A stretch of 64,000 bases of DNA, taken from the NCBI GenBank assembly GCA_900491605.1, contig UESW01004373.1, positions 30,555-94,554 of the forward strand, given 5' to 3'. Below are positions 11,801-25,096 of the stretch, in pieces (the first letter of the stretch is position 1; every line of letters begins with the position of its first letter). The notes beneath the pieces were generated by a model. It was not told the DNA's origin. It saw nothing but the letters and a program-made list of their open reading frames with translations, and made no database searches. The DNA comes from Calamus simplicifolius (lineage: Eukaryota; Streptophyta; Magnoliopsida; Arecales; Arecaceae). Position numbers and translations under genes: made by a program.

Positions 11801-14800
11801 CTTGAGGAATAGGTGGGTTATTAATGTGTTTGTGATGAAAGGTGCTAGCATGGACCATGTAAGAATATGAGGATTATGATTTAATGTTGACCACAAGTTC
11901 AAGTGCAAATTTTTGGAGTTGTATAAAAACTGGGTTGCAAAACCACATAAATTGTTGCATATTGTTACAACTATTCAGCAGGAGTACCTTTGCCTTGCCT
12001 CTACCTAAATAATGTAGATTCAAAGTGGAGGGGTTTCATTAATCACTTAATTCATTTTAGGTCAGGCAACAGCTTGTGTTTATGTCATTATACTTCTCCA
12101 TATTCTTCTTTCTTGTTTGATGATGGCTTCAGGGATTATAGAACGTTTTCCAACGGCATAGAAATCTGACATTCTAAAAACAGTCTACCAAAACAAAGAA
12201 ATTTGATCTGATATGCTGCAGTATCATCTGGAGGGCAACTTGCAATTTGAAACAACTGCTGTGTCTCTATATATTCACACTTTCTCTAGGTTCATGCAGT
12301 TGAGTTTTCTCATCCTTTTGTAGTTGCTGTCAGTGGCCAGTCCAAGATCTCATGCTTGCTGCTAACTTACAGCTATTTTAAAGATTTAGGACTTTTAAAC
12401 CATTCTTAACTCTTGCACAAGCCATTGCATGTTATTACCCTTGTGGACAACTAATTACAGGCTTTTTTTGGGTAAAGCTAGTCTCACAGATGTTTCCTGG
12501 AGCTCTAGATGCTTGAAATCTGTTGCATTTTTTTATTGTAGTACCTATTACGGTAAATGGAGATGGGAAGGAATACAAAAGTGGGATATGGGAAACTATG
12601 GTTAGAATATATTTCTGAAGTGGAATCAAGAAACAGTATACAAAAGCAGTCCAGAAACTTATGGGAAACACATTGGAAACCACATAATGGCCATTGAGAA
12701 ACTGATCATTCCTAGTATTTTTATGATCTTCTGATGTAATTTGCTGCTAGTTTACTTAATGTTTCCATTTCAAGCCTTCCTGCATGTTTCTCCCCACTTG
12801 GAAAACCAAAAGCCAATTCTGAGAAACATTACAGTAATCGCCAAAAAAAAAAAACATTTTTGGGATAAGAATATCTATGTATAGTTATATCGATTTTGCC
12901 TCAGGTGTAGAGAAATATATGTATTTGTTTGATTTAGTTGTGAATTAGGAAATAATAGACTGTTTTGTGGGACAAATGCATGTCATAAGTTGTAAATTCG
13001 AAATGTTCAGGTTTGCCAAGAGGATTTTGAAGCATGTTAATCAAAGAGGAGAATATTGTATACTGAAACTCATGTCACCATGGAAATGATCTAAAATGTA
13101 ATGGTGGACCTGCTTCTAACCCTTTGGAAGAACTTTCAGTGATGAAAGGGATTTTCCTTGAATACATGAAATGTGAAACATCATATAATGTGCCACTTTA
13201 GTAATAATTTAATTATTACTATTCTTCTAAGAATAGAAATAACTGGTATACAACTTGTGTGATGTGTGGGGTATAGTTTTTTCTTCTTTTTCCACCTGTT
13301 CTTGAAATGCAATATATCAATGTAAATGGAAAACTTTGGTGCAACCTGAGCCTATGCAAAAACTTTCATCGTTTAAAGCGGCATATCATTAATTCTAGTC
13401 CTGTGTGATCTGCAGGGTATAGCTTCTTCTCTCTCTCTCTCTTTTTTTAACTCTTGTTTAATGCAACATAACAATATAACAAATACAATAAGCACAAAGT
13501 TTCAATAAATAAATTTCTGTGACATATTGAGCAATGAATCCTAATGCCTTTAATATCAGCCCCATGTAGATGATGTGTGGGATATGTTTTTTTCCTTTTT
13601 TCCAGCTGTTCTTTAAATGCAACATAGCAATAATAATGTAATAAATTTTAATAAATAGAAGGCTTTAATAGCCAAATATTTGTTGCACATTAAATAATAG
13701 ATTTAATAATGGCCGAGCACATTATTATTAGAATCCATTGCAAACGGGGAACTCTACATAAGCTAAGCCTTCATTTTAGATATATATTATAGATAGCATG
13801 CTTTGAAAGAAAGCAGGCGGGTGGGGGGATTTATGAAAGAATTGGTCATTGTTAAGCTTCAATGTAATGGAGAGTTGGAGACTGGTGTGGTGCCTAAATA
13901 ACTGATAAAGTCACCAATGATTCTTGGTCACAAAACTTTGCCTAATAGGTTGAAGTATGCGCTGACCCTTTATTTTGGTGCTTTCATTAGCTCTGTGGTG
14001 TTGAATGGGTTGCTCAATCTCTTTTGTTGACTTTCACTTTCACAAGAACTTGGTATCATAAGCACTACTTGATTGGATAGAGAACCTTATGAGTAAATGT
14101 GTTTGCCTAGTCGTTCAGCAGACGGCATGTGAGGACAGAAGGGAGCTCTGCCAATCCTTCATGGCCAGAACTGCCATTAATCTCTTAACGCCTTTTTTTT
14201 CCCCCTCCCATGGAGTTATTTCACAAAGACTTGCCTAATATGTAGGATGACCAAACTTTTTAGATCAGATCTGGTTTTCATATTTCTCTGGCTTTCCAAA
14301 ATACAATCCACCTTATTGCTTATGCCGTTGAGATGAACATGCATGAGGAGGTCCTCATATGCTTTTTTATAGTGGCTTTTTTCAACTCATATTTCTTAGT
14401 TATAGGGATGTGTTCAGTCAAAGGACAATATTGATTTCATTTTAAATATGAAAGTTTTTAGTCTATCAATTTCTTTGGTTAATAAATATCTTCAAGAATT
14501 TATGTTCTTGTGCATTAGTAACTATATGTAGTTGGGTATCCTCTTTCAGGCTTTTCCTTAGTCTATTTCCTTTTCTAGATTGATCCCTTCTATTTCAACA
14601 TCATCCTCACTACAAGGGATACAGATCTAGTTCACTTCTTGTATAATATGATTTAGCAACTTTTGCGAATGCATATGTAGGTAAGGTTTTAATATAAACT
14701 GATATTTTCTACCAAAAAATTTAAAAAGATACCTCAACATTTAACTTCATTGTTGCCACAGAAATATTAGTGGAATAAATAGATGAGGGTTCCTTCAGTA

Positions 14801-16505
14801 CTTTTAGAGAGGGTGAATGTTGCAAAAATGTTCGCTGATAAGAGATTGTCTGCAGCTAACCTAAAGATAATAATCATGAGAATGTTCAAGTGTGCTCATT
14901 TACCAGTGAGGGGAGACTTGCAAGTAAATTGAAGGATGCCTGGGCTATGTTCCTGATGTTTTTAGGTCTTTCTTTAAAAAATATAAGCATGTCACATCCG
15001 TTTGTTGGATGATGAAATGAACAAATCCATTGAGGTCATTCAGAAGGTGCCAATAAATATATCACTAAAACCAAGGAATGAATTGAATCTAACAGGGATA
15101 CATAAGTCATTCCTCTCTCTAATACAAAGTTTGATTTTTTATACGCCTGAATTTCTTGATTTAAGGTGTGATTTGTGTTGTTTTAATTGCTTGATATTGT
15201 AGTTTGGTGGCTGTCATCATTCATATGCTGATGAAGATCAGAACCATGTTTTAGAAAGGTTGGAGAGAAACAATGATGATGCTCCAATATTGATCGAGGA
15301 TATGGTACATTGTCCTTAGACAGGAATGAGTGGAGATTCATAATTTTGGACACTAGAAATGTTGTAGGGTTTGATGGTAATTGTTATGATTATAATGAAC
15401 AGAGTAAAATTGCTTTTATTTCAAGAGCAGCCAGAGTAAAACTGATGGTGAAACTACTCCATGCCAAGAAATGAATAGCATTTCTTGAAACAAATATATC
15501 TTGCTTGTTTTGTATTTGTGAATCTCTACTGTCCATACCTAGATAAAGTTCCCATTGCGTATCTATCTTTTTCTTATGGTTTAATTTGGTCTTATTATCC
15601 AAGGAACTTGACAGGTTTTTTTTTATCATAAGATCTTCACTTCTGTAAAGGTAGGCAATTATATTTGTTCCATAATGACCTATGGTGCCTTTGAATTATC
15701 CTTATATATTTGCTTAATCCTCTTGGTATCAAATTCCACCTTGGTACACACTTTTGGTTGACATTAGTCAAGTGCATATGTTAATTATTTTCTGAAATGA
15801 GATAATAAATATTAAGAAGAATTACTCTAGTCTATCAACTGGTATTTCTTCTTTTCTGGTTCCTGTCGGCTCATATTTGGGTCTGTCCTTTCTGTGCAGA
15901 CAATTGGTTCCTTGCAGAAGAAGTATTCAATTGGTTCTTTTGAATTGCTGAGTAAGACGGCCCCAATACAAGCCCTTTCTCTTCTGCTCCTTGGACCTTT
16001 CATAGATTACTACCTGAATGGCAAATCTATAATAAAGTACAACTTTTCTTCTGGGCCAATTGTAAGTTTCCTTATACCTCTCTTTATTTCTAATTATTAA
16101 TCTAATTCATGAAGGAATGAAAAATAACACTTGAACTAAATCATGCAGTTCTTCATACTACTTTCATGCGCTCTTGCCGTATTCTGCAACATGAGCCAGT
16201 ATCTCTGCATTGGCCGTTTCTCAGCAACCTCATTCCAGGTTCTGGGTCATATGAAAACCGTCTGTGTGCTTATGCTTGGTTGGCTATTGTTTGATTCGCA
16301 GCTGACACTGAAAAACATAGCGGGAATGGTCATAGCCATTGTAGGGATGTTTGTCTACAGCTGGGCTGTGGAGTTGGAGAAGCAAGCTAGTGCTAAGATT
16401 GCTCTTACCAAAACTAGCCTAACTGAAGATGAAATCCGCCTTTTGAAAGTTGAAGTGGAAAATGCACCTGCAAAAGATGTAGAGCCTGGGGAAACTGAGG
16501 CCTAA
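8815..16505 (+). CDS. UDP-rhamnose/UDP-galactose transporter (URGT type), Golgi nucleotide-sugar antiporter
   Basis: Five exons join to 342 codons: 8815-8938, 9276-9460, 9551-9751, 15900-16061 and 16149-16505 (stop 16503-16505). All junctions are GT-AG and the frame is kept throughout. The product is a multi-pass TPT/EamA-family protein with about ten hydrophobic segments. It opens MEGKKSAVSDAGAWAMN, has the family words GIIMANKQLM (about 23-33), TTLTGFHF, MLNSVGFYQ, KLSMIPVVC, GSLQKKYS, ELLSKTAPIQA and FQVLGHMKT, and ends in a charged cytosolic tail (TEDEIRLLK). From memory of the family these match Arabidopsis URGT1/URGT2, which exchange UDP-rhamnose or UDP-galactose for UMP across the Golgi membrane for pectin and other wall glycans. 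Length fits the family. Substrate choice within the URGT/UXT clade is inferred, not shown. Intron 3 is 6148 bp; the others are 337, 90 and 87 bp. Confidence 0.93.
9752..15899 (+). other. Intron 3 of the transporter gene (6.1 kb)
   Basis: It is bounded by GTGAGT and TGTGCAG and interrupts the coding sequence between codons 170 and 171. No transposon with recognisable ends or coding domains is visible inside, and short open frames such as the one at 9820-10005 match nothing. Three imperfect direct repeats of a 'TGTGTGGGATATG...TTTTTCCA...TGTTCTT.AAATGCAACATA' block occur at about 13255, 13400 and 13570. A (CT)n run lies at about 13430-13442. Confidence 0.85.
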
Positions 16506-19500
16506 CTGTTGCTTGTGGTTTAATGAAGCGTACAGTATTGGGCTGTCTGGTTGAGCCTTGAATCTGCTATGTTAAAATGATAGCTGCAACATATTTGAGT
16601 GACTTGACCCATGAAAAGCCAGCCACTTTTCTTCTTCCATTGTTGAAATTCTTTGTAATGGGCCTAGTTATCAACATCAGGAGGTGGGAGATGTAAAGGT
16701 TATCTTTTAGTTGCTATAGTATCCTAGGCTGCATGATACTCTATTCTATTTTCTCATGCATGGTTCCTAAGGGAGGATAGAGTATCCCATGGAAACCCTG
16801 TAATGTTTTATCTGCATAGAATGAAGTTTCACGAAGCCTTTTTTTTTTAAATTAAATTTGTTTTTTTATTTGAAATAATTAATGTTTACGATCTGCTTTT
16901 TGTTTCGAAATGTTTTGTGGTGAAATGTTCCCTTGGAGTGCATGGCTGCCTCCTAGGGAAAGCTCAGACCTTGTTTTGAATATTTTCTAGATAGGTGTGG
17001 CCTGTGGCCCCCATGAATCAGTCACCTGTCTGGAATATTGCTTTATGGCCATCAAAGTGACGCCAGGTGCTATTGTCAATTGGCGAGCGCTGCAAGCACT
17101 TAAAAAACGTATTCTTAGCATCTGGTTTACAGTGCCTTTGGGAGTCGTTACTCAGAGGTCTTATCGGCTGTCAAATGATTTAGTAAGATAATCTTTTGCC
17201 ACCAGATCATGGTCTGATTACCACAATGTAGTCACAACACTGCAATTCAATGATGGATGGTTAGTAATATAAACAAAAATGTTGCATTTGGGTTGTGAAG
17301 TGTAAAAAGTGCAATTCAACCAATCATCTTGAAGTTTGAATTGTCATTCTTGTCCATGGTGAAAAAGAACAGTAATTTGTCTGTTTGGCTGAAGCTATTT
17401 TGTCTCTTGGCTGGTGTGGCTCCAGGGCTGGGTATTTTTATTCATTAATGAGAAATGGAGTCAGAAATAATGCTATTCTAGCTTACAGCTATTCATGAAC
17501 CAGCAGGGTTGGTGCAAAATATTTACGCTTTCCGCGTTTTCTTACTCCCTCTTTTTTTATGTTCTATTTGGCAGGAACAATGCCTAGAAAACTTAATTGA
17601 TGCTTAATTCCAGTCTTATTCATGAATCAAAGGATAAGGCCTTGCTTGGTTAGTGAAGAATTTTATCTGGGTTAACTAGAGCAAGAGATGCAACTTACAG
17701 CAAAAATGAATGGATCTATTTTACCAGATAATCAGAATATTTCATCAGGATTAAGTGGGCTAAAGAGATTGAATGACTGGAATGATGCGCTCTGCTATGC
17801 TGGTTCTTGCTAATAGGCCAATTCTCATTCTAGTTGCCATTCCATCTGATCCACAGTTCATGTTGAGCAGTCAGTCGCTAGTCCACAGAAAACCCCAACT
17901 TAAAACAGACATGGGAGCTGCCAAGTAGATTACAATAGATTTGTGGCGAAACATTCACCTGAATTCACAATTTCATATCTGGAAATTTTTAATACTGTAT
18001 AAACCACGGAGGTTCTACATCTTTCATGGTCTCCATGATTTAATTTGCAGCCTCCTACAAACCTGCAAACTAAATGCAATCATGTCAAGGGGACAAAAGA
18101 TTTGCCTGACCTTGAGAGTTGAGGTAGACTCAATTGACAGCTGTTAGATCATCGTATGCTCCATTGAGTGGCTGGCTGTGTTTAGTCAGCAGGTTTAAAT
18201 TCACCAAATAATTAACATCTCTCTTATTTAGGCCTTTTCGGATCAAGCAAAAGATATCTTACCTCTCAATATATGATAATTTGTTCACTCATTCTATAAC
18301 AAGCATTGCTTGTAACAATTTAAATCATGAGAAACTCCTGATCAAATTCACTACCAAAGGAATTAAACCTGAGTCACAAGCATATAAGATGTCATCCAAT
18401 ATATCTAATTTCATGGACAATGATAGTCATCAGATCCTTGTTTATCTTGCTGCCCACAGGCATGAATGGAATTAACTCAAACAATGCATGCTTTTGAAAG
18501 AATTGTCTATTTTTGCATCTCGACTGGATTTGAGTATTAAAATTTGAACCAAGTAGAGTCTCCAATCGCACTCATATTCCATGAGGTGATAAGGAATTCT
18601 CAAACAAGATCGTAGAACAATCTTCGAACCCGTCATACTTTTATACAATATAGGCCAAGATAAGATATGTGATGAATGTTAATGGAGCTTTGATTGACTT
18701 CGATTTGAAAGTTTAAAACAAAGACTGTTGTTCTGACCTAAATCTTTTTCTCAGCTTCCTTTCAATCTCGAATGAAATGGTGAAGTCTTGCCTCTTAGAA
18801 AACAACCTGATCATGGTAGGAGTAGTGTAGTGCAAGGAGCAAATTCATATTTAATGTTTGGTTGGATAATAAATCATGCCTAAAATTCAACACATATTTG
18901 AACCAGTAGTGGCTACTCCAATCAAACCAGAATTCTCATATATTTAACAAAATTTGGGATGCACTCTTCCACAGTTGCCTCAAAATGAATTTCATGTATT
19001 ATTGAATCTTTTCTCTTAATTTAATTGGGCCCAACCACATCAAAACAACTGCTTTGACTTGTGAAGGAGATTATTAAACATGAATCCTTTGATTGAAATA
19101 GGATGATAAAAAGTTGGGATTGCAATTTTGCCCTAACTTGATGAGGGCCAATTTGACCCACTTTAGTTAGAGCGAGGTCTCCAAGTTTTGATCAAGAAAG
19201 AACATTCTTAAATGTTTTAAATATTTTTAAAATATATTTTTAAAGATAAATTTTTAAAGCAATAGGTGAAATATGGAAGGTTAGGGATGGGGATGAGGAT
19301 AGAAGCAGGATGGGCAAAGACTGGCATTCCTAACAAGGAGAGCATATGTAACCTGTTATAGCAGCATCATATTACCATCATTATGTTAATAGCTCCCAGC
19401 ATCTTCACATCAGCCTCTACTGATGCTAAGTTCAACAACACATTGATGATACAATAACAACTAGACTTTTTTTTTTTCCAAAAAATATGTTAAAAATGCT

Positions 19501-19775
19501 GTCATTCAAATTCAAACTGAGCAGAGGCCGCTATGGGCCAAAATGTCTCTCTCAAGGCTCATGTTGTCACCATTGTTCCTTGTGCAACGGCTCATGTTCT
19601 GAGACCCAGCTGTTGCTCCCCGAACTGGGGACAGACATAATTTGTGAGCAAATCAATGCATCGAACTTGTTCGATTCCTGTGGCGCCCAATCCAGAATAA
19701 ATAGCATATTACGTTGCCCAGACAAGGACGGGTGCACCGAAGCCATAGAACTCAGAAAGGAAGTTTCGTTGTGCT
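16506..19775. other. 3' UTR of the transporter and intergenic DNA
   Basis: The first 300-350 bases after the stop are probably 3' UTR, but no canonical AATAAA is evident. The rest, to the Athila LTR, shows no gene. A 105-residue open frame at 19487-19804 is Cys-rich but matches no family I know and runs into the LTR. It could be a broken exon or chance. Confidence 0.4.
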
Positions 19776-20808
19776 TGATAAATCTATTTATTATTTTAAT
19801 TTAATTATTAAAATAAATATTGATTATTTTAAATTTATTAAAAATTAATATTTTTTAGATATGTTTACATGAAAAGAGCTTATAAATGGAAAAAGCTTAA
19901 TTTTTGGACGATACAAACGACACTCAAATCAGGATTCTGTTTGCCGAACAAGAAGAGATAATTTTTCATGATTCTTAGTGCAAACTAAGGCAGGTGATTA
20001 GAATGGATGGCTGAGGAGTTTTTTTGCGATATCATAACGATGTTGAGCCCGATTGACTCCAACTTTAACTAAGAGGAAGCCCTAGATAATCTCTATAAAA
20101 GGAGGACCTAAGGCAGTAGTTTGGGATGAAGGAGTTTTTCTCTAAAGTTCTTTTATTTTTTTTTTATTTAGATCATTGTATTTAGGCCATGAAAGAGGAA
20201 AATTATGGAGGGGATGCTGGCAGTAGCAATGCATGGCTAGATTTCTTCAACTTGGGATAATGATGAGGCATGTAATCGGGTTCTATCTTTCTTTTTGTTC
20301 TTGATTTTTATGCAATAAAAACATACTCTTCTTTCATATATCTTTCAAGTTATTTTTCTGATCACAGTTTTAATCTGGCATACACTCTATCGATATGCCG
20401 TGATCTCAAGATACGGTACATGCTTAAGAGAAACATATCGTAGTATGGTAGTTTAGACCTCTAACTTAAAAGAACGTACCGTGATCTTCTGATACGGTAC
20501 ATGTATGATAAGAGATAAATTATTCTAACCATGAATTACAAAAAATTATTGCTAGTGTAACATAAAGAAAAGAAGATAAAACCTGTTTGCATAGTGGATT
20601 TGGATTTCTGGGTTGCTTTTCTTGCTGTTTTAATTTCGTTAATTAATTAGTTGTTATCTTTTAATAACCGCTATTTTAATATAATCCTCTACAGATAAAT
20701 TTTCTTTAACTTAAATAATTACTCTTGATCTCCGAGGATACGATTCCGATTCACCACTAGCTGTAGTAGTGAGTAGGTTTTATTTTTGATCGCTAACGAC
20801 AGTGATCA
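19776..20808 (+). repeat. 5' LTR of the Athila-type element
   Basis: About 1033 bp, aligning with 26487-27488. It starts TGATAAATCTATTTATTA and ends near GTGATCA, just before the primer site. The boundaries are good to a few bases. The copies differ by many substitutions and small indels, for example 10-30-bp gaps near 20400 and 27100. Confidence 0.75.
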
Positions 20809-20813
20809 AATTT

Positions 20814-20833
20814 TGGCACCATTGCAGGGATCG
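20814..20833 (+). other. Primer-binding site of the Athila-type element (tRNA-Asp like)
   Basis: TGGCACCATTGCAGGGATCG lies five bases after the LTR end. The family form is a TGGCGCC...GGGGATCG sequence complementary to the 3' end of tRNA-Asp; the differences look like transition decay. Confidence 0.6.
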
Positions 20834-22099
20834 AGGAACGATTAGTTCAAATTTTTTTAAAAAAATTTAATTACCATAATTTTTTTAATTTTATTCTTAT
20901 TTTATTTTTTATTCTCTCTTTATTTCATTATTACTCGTGCTTCTATATAAAAAAGGAATAGAAATTTTTTTTTGAATAGTTATTGCTCTCTTTATTTATT
21001 ATTATTTAGTTACCTTAATTGTTAGATTTTTTATTTTCTTTTTAACATAAAAAAAATACTTTCCTTCTTATCATAAATCCACTTTTAACCTAATCAACTT
21101 TTCTTTTTAATTAACTTACCTTAAAAGAACAAAAAAGAAAACCCTAAGACACTTTCCATAAAACATAATTAATTTAAAAAAATATAATAATAATAATAAA
21201 TAAATAAATAAAAATAAAATATAATAAAAATAAAAAAATATTTTATTTCTATGCTTAGATTGACTTAGGTAAATTTATTTTATGTGAAACTCAAAATTTT
21301 TCATTGACATCTTATAATTTATTAGGAAATTAGAAACTTAATAACAAAAATCTAAGAAAAAGTAATTTGATTAATTTTGTTTGATAACTTCAAGAGTTTG
21401 ATATATGCTTGTTGCATAGTATTTTTATAATTAACTTTAAGGGCACAAACTCCTAATTGAGATAAGGTGGGGAGTTGATCACCCTTCCTTAGCCCACAAA
21501 TCGCATCCTTCATTTTACATTAACCCAAGCCTTTAACTCTAAAATTAACTAGACGTCAGCCCCTAAGGAACTCAAGCTCAATAGGACAAAGCATTCGAAA
21601 GAGTTGGACCGGGTCAGGATTGTCTAATTAACTAGTGTCTAGAAGAGGGAAGGAAAGTAGTTATTTAATTGGTTACATTCGCTTACCTAGTAAGCATATG
21701 GGGGACCCTCACTGACCTTACCCTTAACTGGCTAGTTGATTAGCTAATTTTTGACTTGAGAGCTCCAAGGCGGTCTTGAAAGTTAGGAGCTGTCTACGTT
21801 AAGCCTAGAATAGAGAGTTTAATCTTTGTTAACTTGATTGCTAATAATTATTAAACCCTAACTAAATTATTCTTCATTCCTCTTAGTTCTAGGAATTTTT
21901 AGGATATTTTCTTTTCTATTATATTAGTTTAAAAAAAGAGAGAACTTAATTACTATTTGCTTTAGAGTGCATTGATAGGGTGTACGCTTGGTCGCCGATC
22001 ATTACAATCCAACCTTATACCCTTAGATCCTAAAATAGAGAGAACTTGTAAAGCAAACAGAGCACACATTATGAATTTTAATCAAGAAAATAATCCATC

Positions 22100-22920
22100 A
22101 TGTCAATTGGAGTACTTTACATCTTCACAATATACATATTTACCATGATAATACAAGTATCCCCAGTAAAGGCTATCCAATATGAAATTAAGTCCAGTGT
22201 AATCCAAATGTTTGGACTTACAAATGAAGATCCCTATAAACACTTAAATGAATTCTTGGAAATTTGCTCAACTGCCAAGATTCAAAATTTCTCCGATTAG
22301 GCTTAAGTTATTCCCTTTCTTCCTAAAAGATAGAGCCAAGTATTGGTTAAGTCACTATACTGTTATAATTTCAATTTGGGACCAACTTCAAAGGTAATTT
22401 CTTAAGAAATACTTTCCTATAGAAAAAATAAATTAAATCAGAAAAGCCATAACCAGTTTTTTTCAATTAGAGGAAGAAATGTTTCATCAAACGTTGGAGA
22501 GTTTAAAAGAATTAACTAAGAAATGTCCGCACCATGCAATACCTAAATGACAATTAGTTCAATGTTTTTATGATGGATTGTCAGAAAGCACCGACAAATG
22601 GTGGATGCCTCATGTGAAGGAATATTTATGCTTAAAAATGAACATGAGGCATTGCAGCTTTTTGAAACTCTAAGTAAAAATTTCTTGCACCACATGTCTT
22701 CTGCCTATAGAGATCCTCTCACAGAACCTAAGAGAGGTGGAATATACAACATAGGTCAGTCTATAGACATCTATATCAAAATTGATGAACTATCTCAAAA
22801 ACTTGAACAAATTCTACAAGTTGAAAACACATCTTCCACATCTACTCAATTACATGAGGTTTGTATAATCTGTTCGAGTCCGACCCATTCTATAGGTGAA
22901 TGTCCAGCCGCATACTAATT
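22100..22920 (+). pseudogene. Athila-type gag remnant
   Basis: Pieces of a capsid-like gag appear in several frames. 22160-22300 encodes words such as IQYEIKSSVIQMFG and EDPYKHLNEFLEICS, and after a stop the next frame continues with a LFPFLPK.RAKYW-type stretch. 22598-22918 encodes a further gag segment ending in a Cys/His-poor region (CIICSSPTHSIGECPAAY) that fits a zinc knuckle CX2-4CX4HX4C. These match the Athila gag layout. Stops at about 22298 and 22435 and several frame changes break it. Confidence 0.75.
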
Positions 22921-23399
22921 TCTGAACTTGTTTAGGAGCAAGTCCACCAAGCACAAACCCGAATGGCTCCTAAATCAGGAAATGATTCATTTTCGAATAC
23001 TTACAATCCTAGCAGACAAAATCACCCAAATTTTTCATGGAAACCCCAACCTATTATCAGTCCAACATCAATTAGGCCAACCATCAGGAGACCCAATTCA
23101 GAAGCATGTCGTATTCCCAATATCCAAGTGCTCCTCAACCTCCACCAAATAATTATGATCCTGCTTTCAAAGAGAAGGTGTTACAAGCATTGAAAGGGCT
23201 AGAAATGCATGCTCAACTCCTTCGCTCACACACATAATCCATTGCAAAACTAGAAACCTAGATAGGTCAACTAGCCACAACATTTAGTGAAAGAGAATGG
23301 GGTAAGCTACCAAGTCAGCTCGAAGCTAACCCTAGGAACCTAAACATCCAAGGATCAAAACAAGGAGCCTAGATTAACCAGCTAAGTGTCATTCATACA

Positions 23400-24480
23400 T
23401 TAAGATCTGGAAAACAAATAGATAATCAGGTGGGTATATATGAAGAAGAAGAATTAGAAGTTTCATTACTTGAACAACTTATTGAGCTGTGTCAGCCCAA
23501 CACACCTAAGGAATCAAAGTTTAATGTAATGCCCAACCCACCAGCTTAGCCCATATCAGAAGAAGATAAACAAAAAATTAGGGTTGTAGCACCATTCCCA
23601 AATAGACTTAAGTCCAATCAAAATTTAGCCCAATTCGATAAGATTTTGGAGGTCTTTAAGCAAGTTAAAGCGAACATTGACATGATCCAATAGGTCCCAG
23701 CCTATGCCAAATTCCTTAAGGATCTATGTACAAAAAAAAGACCACCAGTGTACCCAAAAGAGCCTTTCTGATAGCCATTGTGAGCTCTTACCTATCAAAC
23801 CACATGCCAATGAAATACAAAGATCCAGGATCACCCACTATTTCATGCATTATGAGAAACACCCTCATAAACAGGGCTCTATTAGATTTAGGGGCGAGTG
23901 TTAATATATTGCCATACTATGTATATGAGCAACTAGGGTTGGGAGAACTAAAGCCTATAGAAATAATCCTACAACTAGCATATCACTCTTTAAAAGTACT
24001 CAAGGGAATAGTAAAGGATATGCTGATCAAAGTTAGTGTTTGAAATAGGAAATAAGAGGGGATATTCAAGGGATATCCCCTCTTGTTCCCAAAAGCCATA
24101 ACTATAAAGGATAACTGGAAATAAAGTTAACCAGAGGGATAATCCATGGTTAACCATAGGTTATCCCCTCAATTTATTCCCTAGAAAATGTAGGAATAGC
24201 TGGTTATCCCTCCAAATAAGAGTAAAAAAAAAGTTATCCTATGGATTTACTTTTTGCATTTGATATGATCAATGGGATAGCCAAGGGATATCCCTAGGGA
24301 CAGCCAGGGGGTAAACTCTATCCCGTACACTTATCCATGGATAATATTTTTCCTATCAAACATTACCTTAGTGACTTTATCTATTCGATGGACTTTGTAA
24401 TTTTAGAAACTAAGTCGGTAACAAACCCAAAGAGCCACATCCTAGTGATTTTAGGTAGACCATTTTTGGCCACAGCTAAT
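23400..24480 (+). pseudogene. Athila-type protease remnant split by a MITE
   Basis: The frame at 23726-24043 encodes a PMKYKDPGSPTISC stretch, then ALLDLGASVNILPYYVYE. The last is the retropepsin active-site region, where the family has D-L-G-A-S. The reading stops shortly inside the MITE at 24036-24367 and resumes after it with SMDFVILE and VILGRPFLATA, the conserved LGRPFL block near the protease C-terminus. Upstream stops (for example 23548 and 23691) also break the frame. Confidence 0.75.
24036..24367 (-). mobile_element. Tourist-like MITE copy inside the Athila protease
   Basis: 332 bp, flanked by TTA (24033-24035 and 24368-24370), the 3-bp duplication of PIF/Harbinger elements. The ends are inverted: GTGTTTGAAATAGG on the left, and CCTATCAAACATTACC on the right. 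It has no coding capacity. It is the inverted relative of the copy at 26154-26454. Removing it leaves the protease frame continuous across the site, which confirms the insertion. Confidence 0.8.
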
Positions 24481-24847
24481 ACTCTAATTAATAAATAGAT
24501 TAATGAAACTTTTCTTTGAAAGTATGTCAATTGATCTTAATATTTTCAATCTTACCAATACACGTCAAACGAGCGACTCAAATTATGTTTAGGATACTGT
24601 TTATGATCCAATTGACCTTAGTGACGAAGAGCTTGACCTAAAAATCTGCATAAATCAAAATGGGGAGCAAATTAATGAGGTTGCTATAATTAATGAAAAA
24701 TCAAGATGAAAACTTTCAATTGAACCACTAGAGAAAGTACTTGAACCATTACCCAAACCATCAATAAAGGAAGCATCCAAATTAGAACTGAAACCACTTC
24801 TCAAGCATCTCAACTATGCATACCTAGGTCTATTAGAAACCCTATCT

Positions 24848-25096
24848 GTGATTATTTCAATCGACCTAAACTCCTCACAAGAAGGAAAACTATTGAATGA
24901 GAATAAAGAAGCATTAGGATGGACTATGACTAACATAAAAGGGATTAGCCCCTCGATCGTTCAACCTAGGATTTATTTAAGGAAGAAAACCAAGTTTATA
25001 AGAGAACTCCAAAGAAAACTTAAACCAACTATGAAGGAAGTAGTGAGGAAAGAGATTATCAAATTCCTTGATAATGGTAATCAAAGTGAGCCATGA
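24848..25096 (+). pseudogene. Athila-type reverse transcriptase, N-terminal stub
   Basis: 83 codons encode the conserved run before the RT palm: EALGWTMTNIKGISPSI, then RELQRKLKPTMKEVVRKEI and IKFLDNG. After LDNG the sequence passes straight into the non-coding 3' region. RT motifs (YxDD), RNase H and integrase are absent, so several kilobases of pol were deleted at about 25075-25095. Confidence 0.78.

Noticed and set aside
16997..17191. 64-codon frame downstream of the transporter
   Set aside because: No recognised motif, no splice sites, AT-rich intergenic context.
19487..19804. 105-codon Cys-rich frame ending in the Athila LTR
   Set aside because: Matches no family I know; its end lies in LTR sequence. 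Possible exon remnant, but unsupported.
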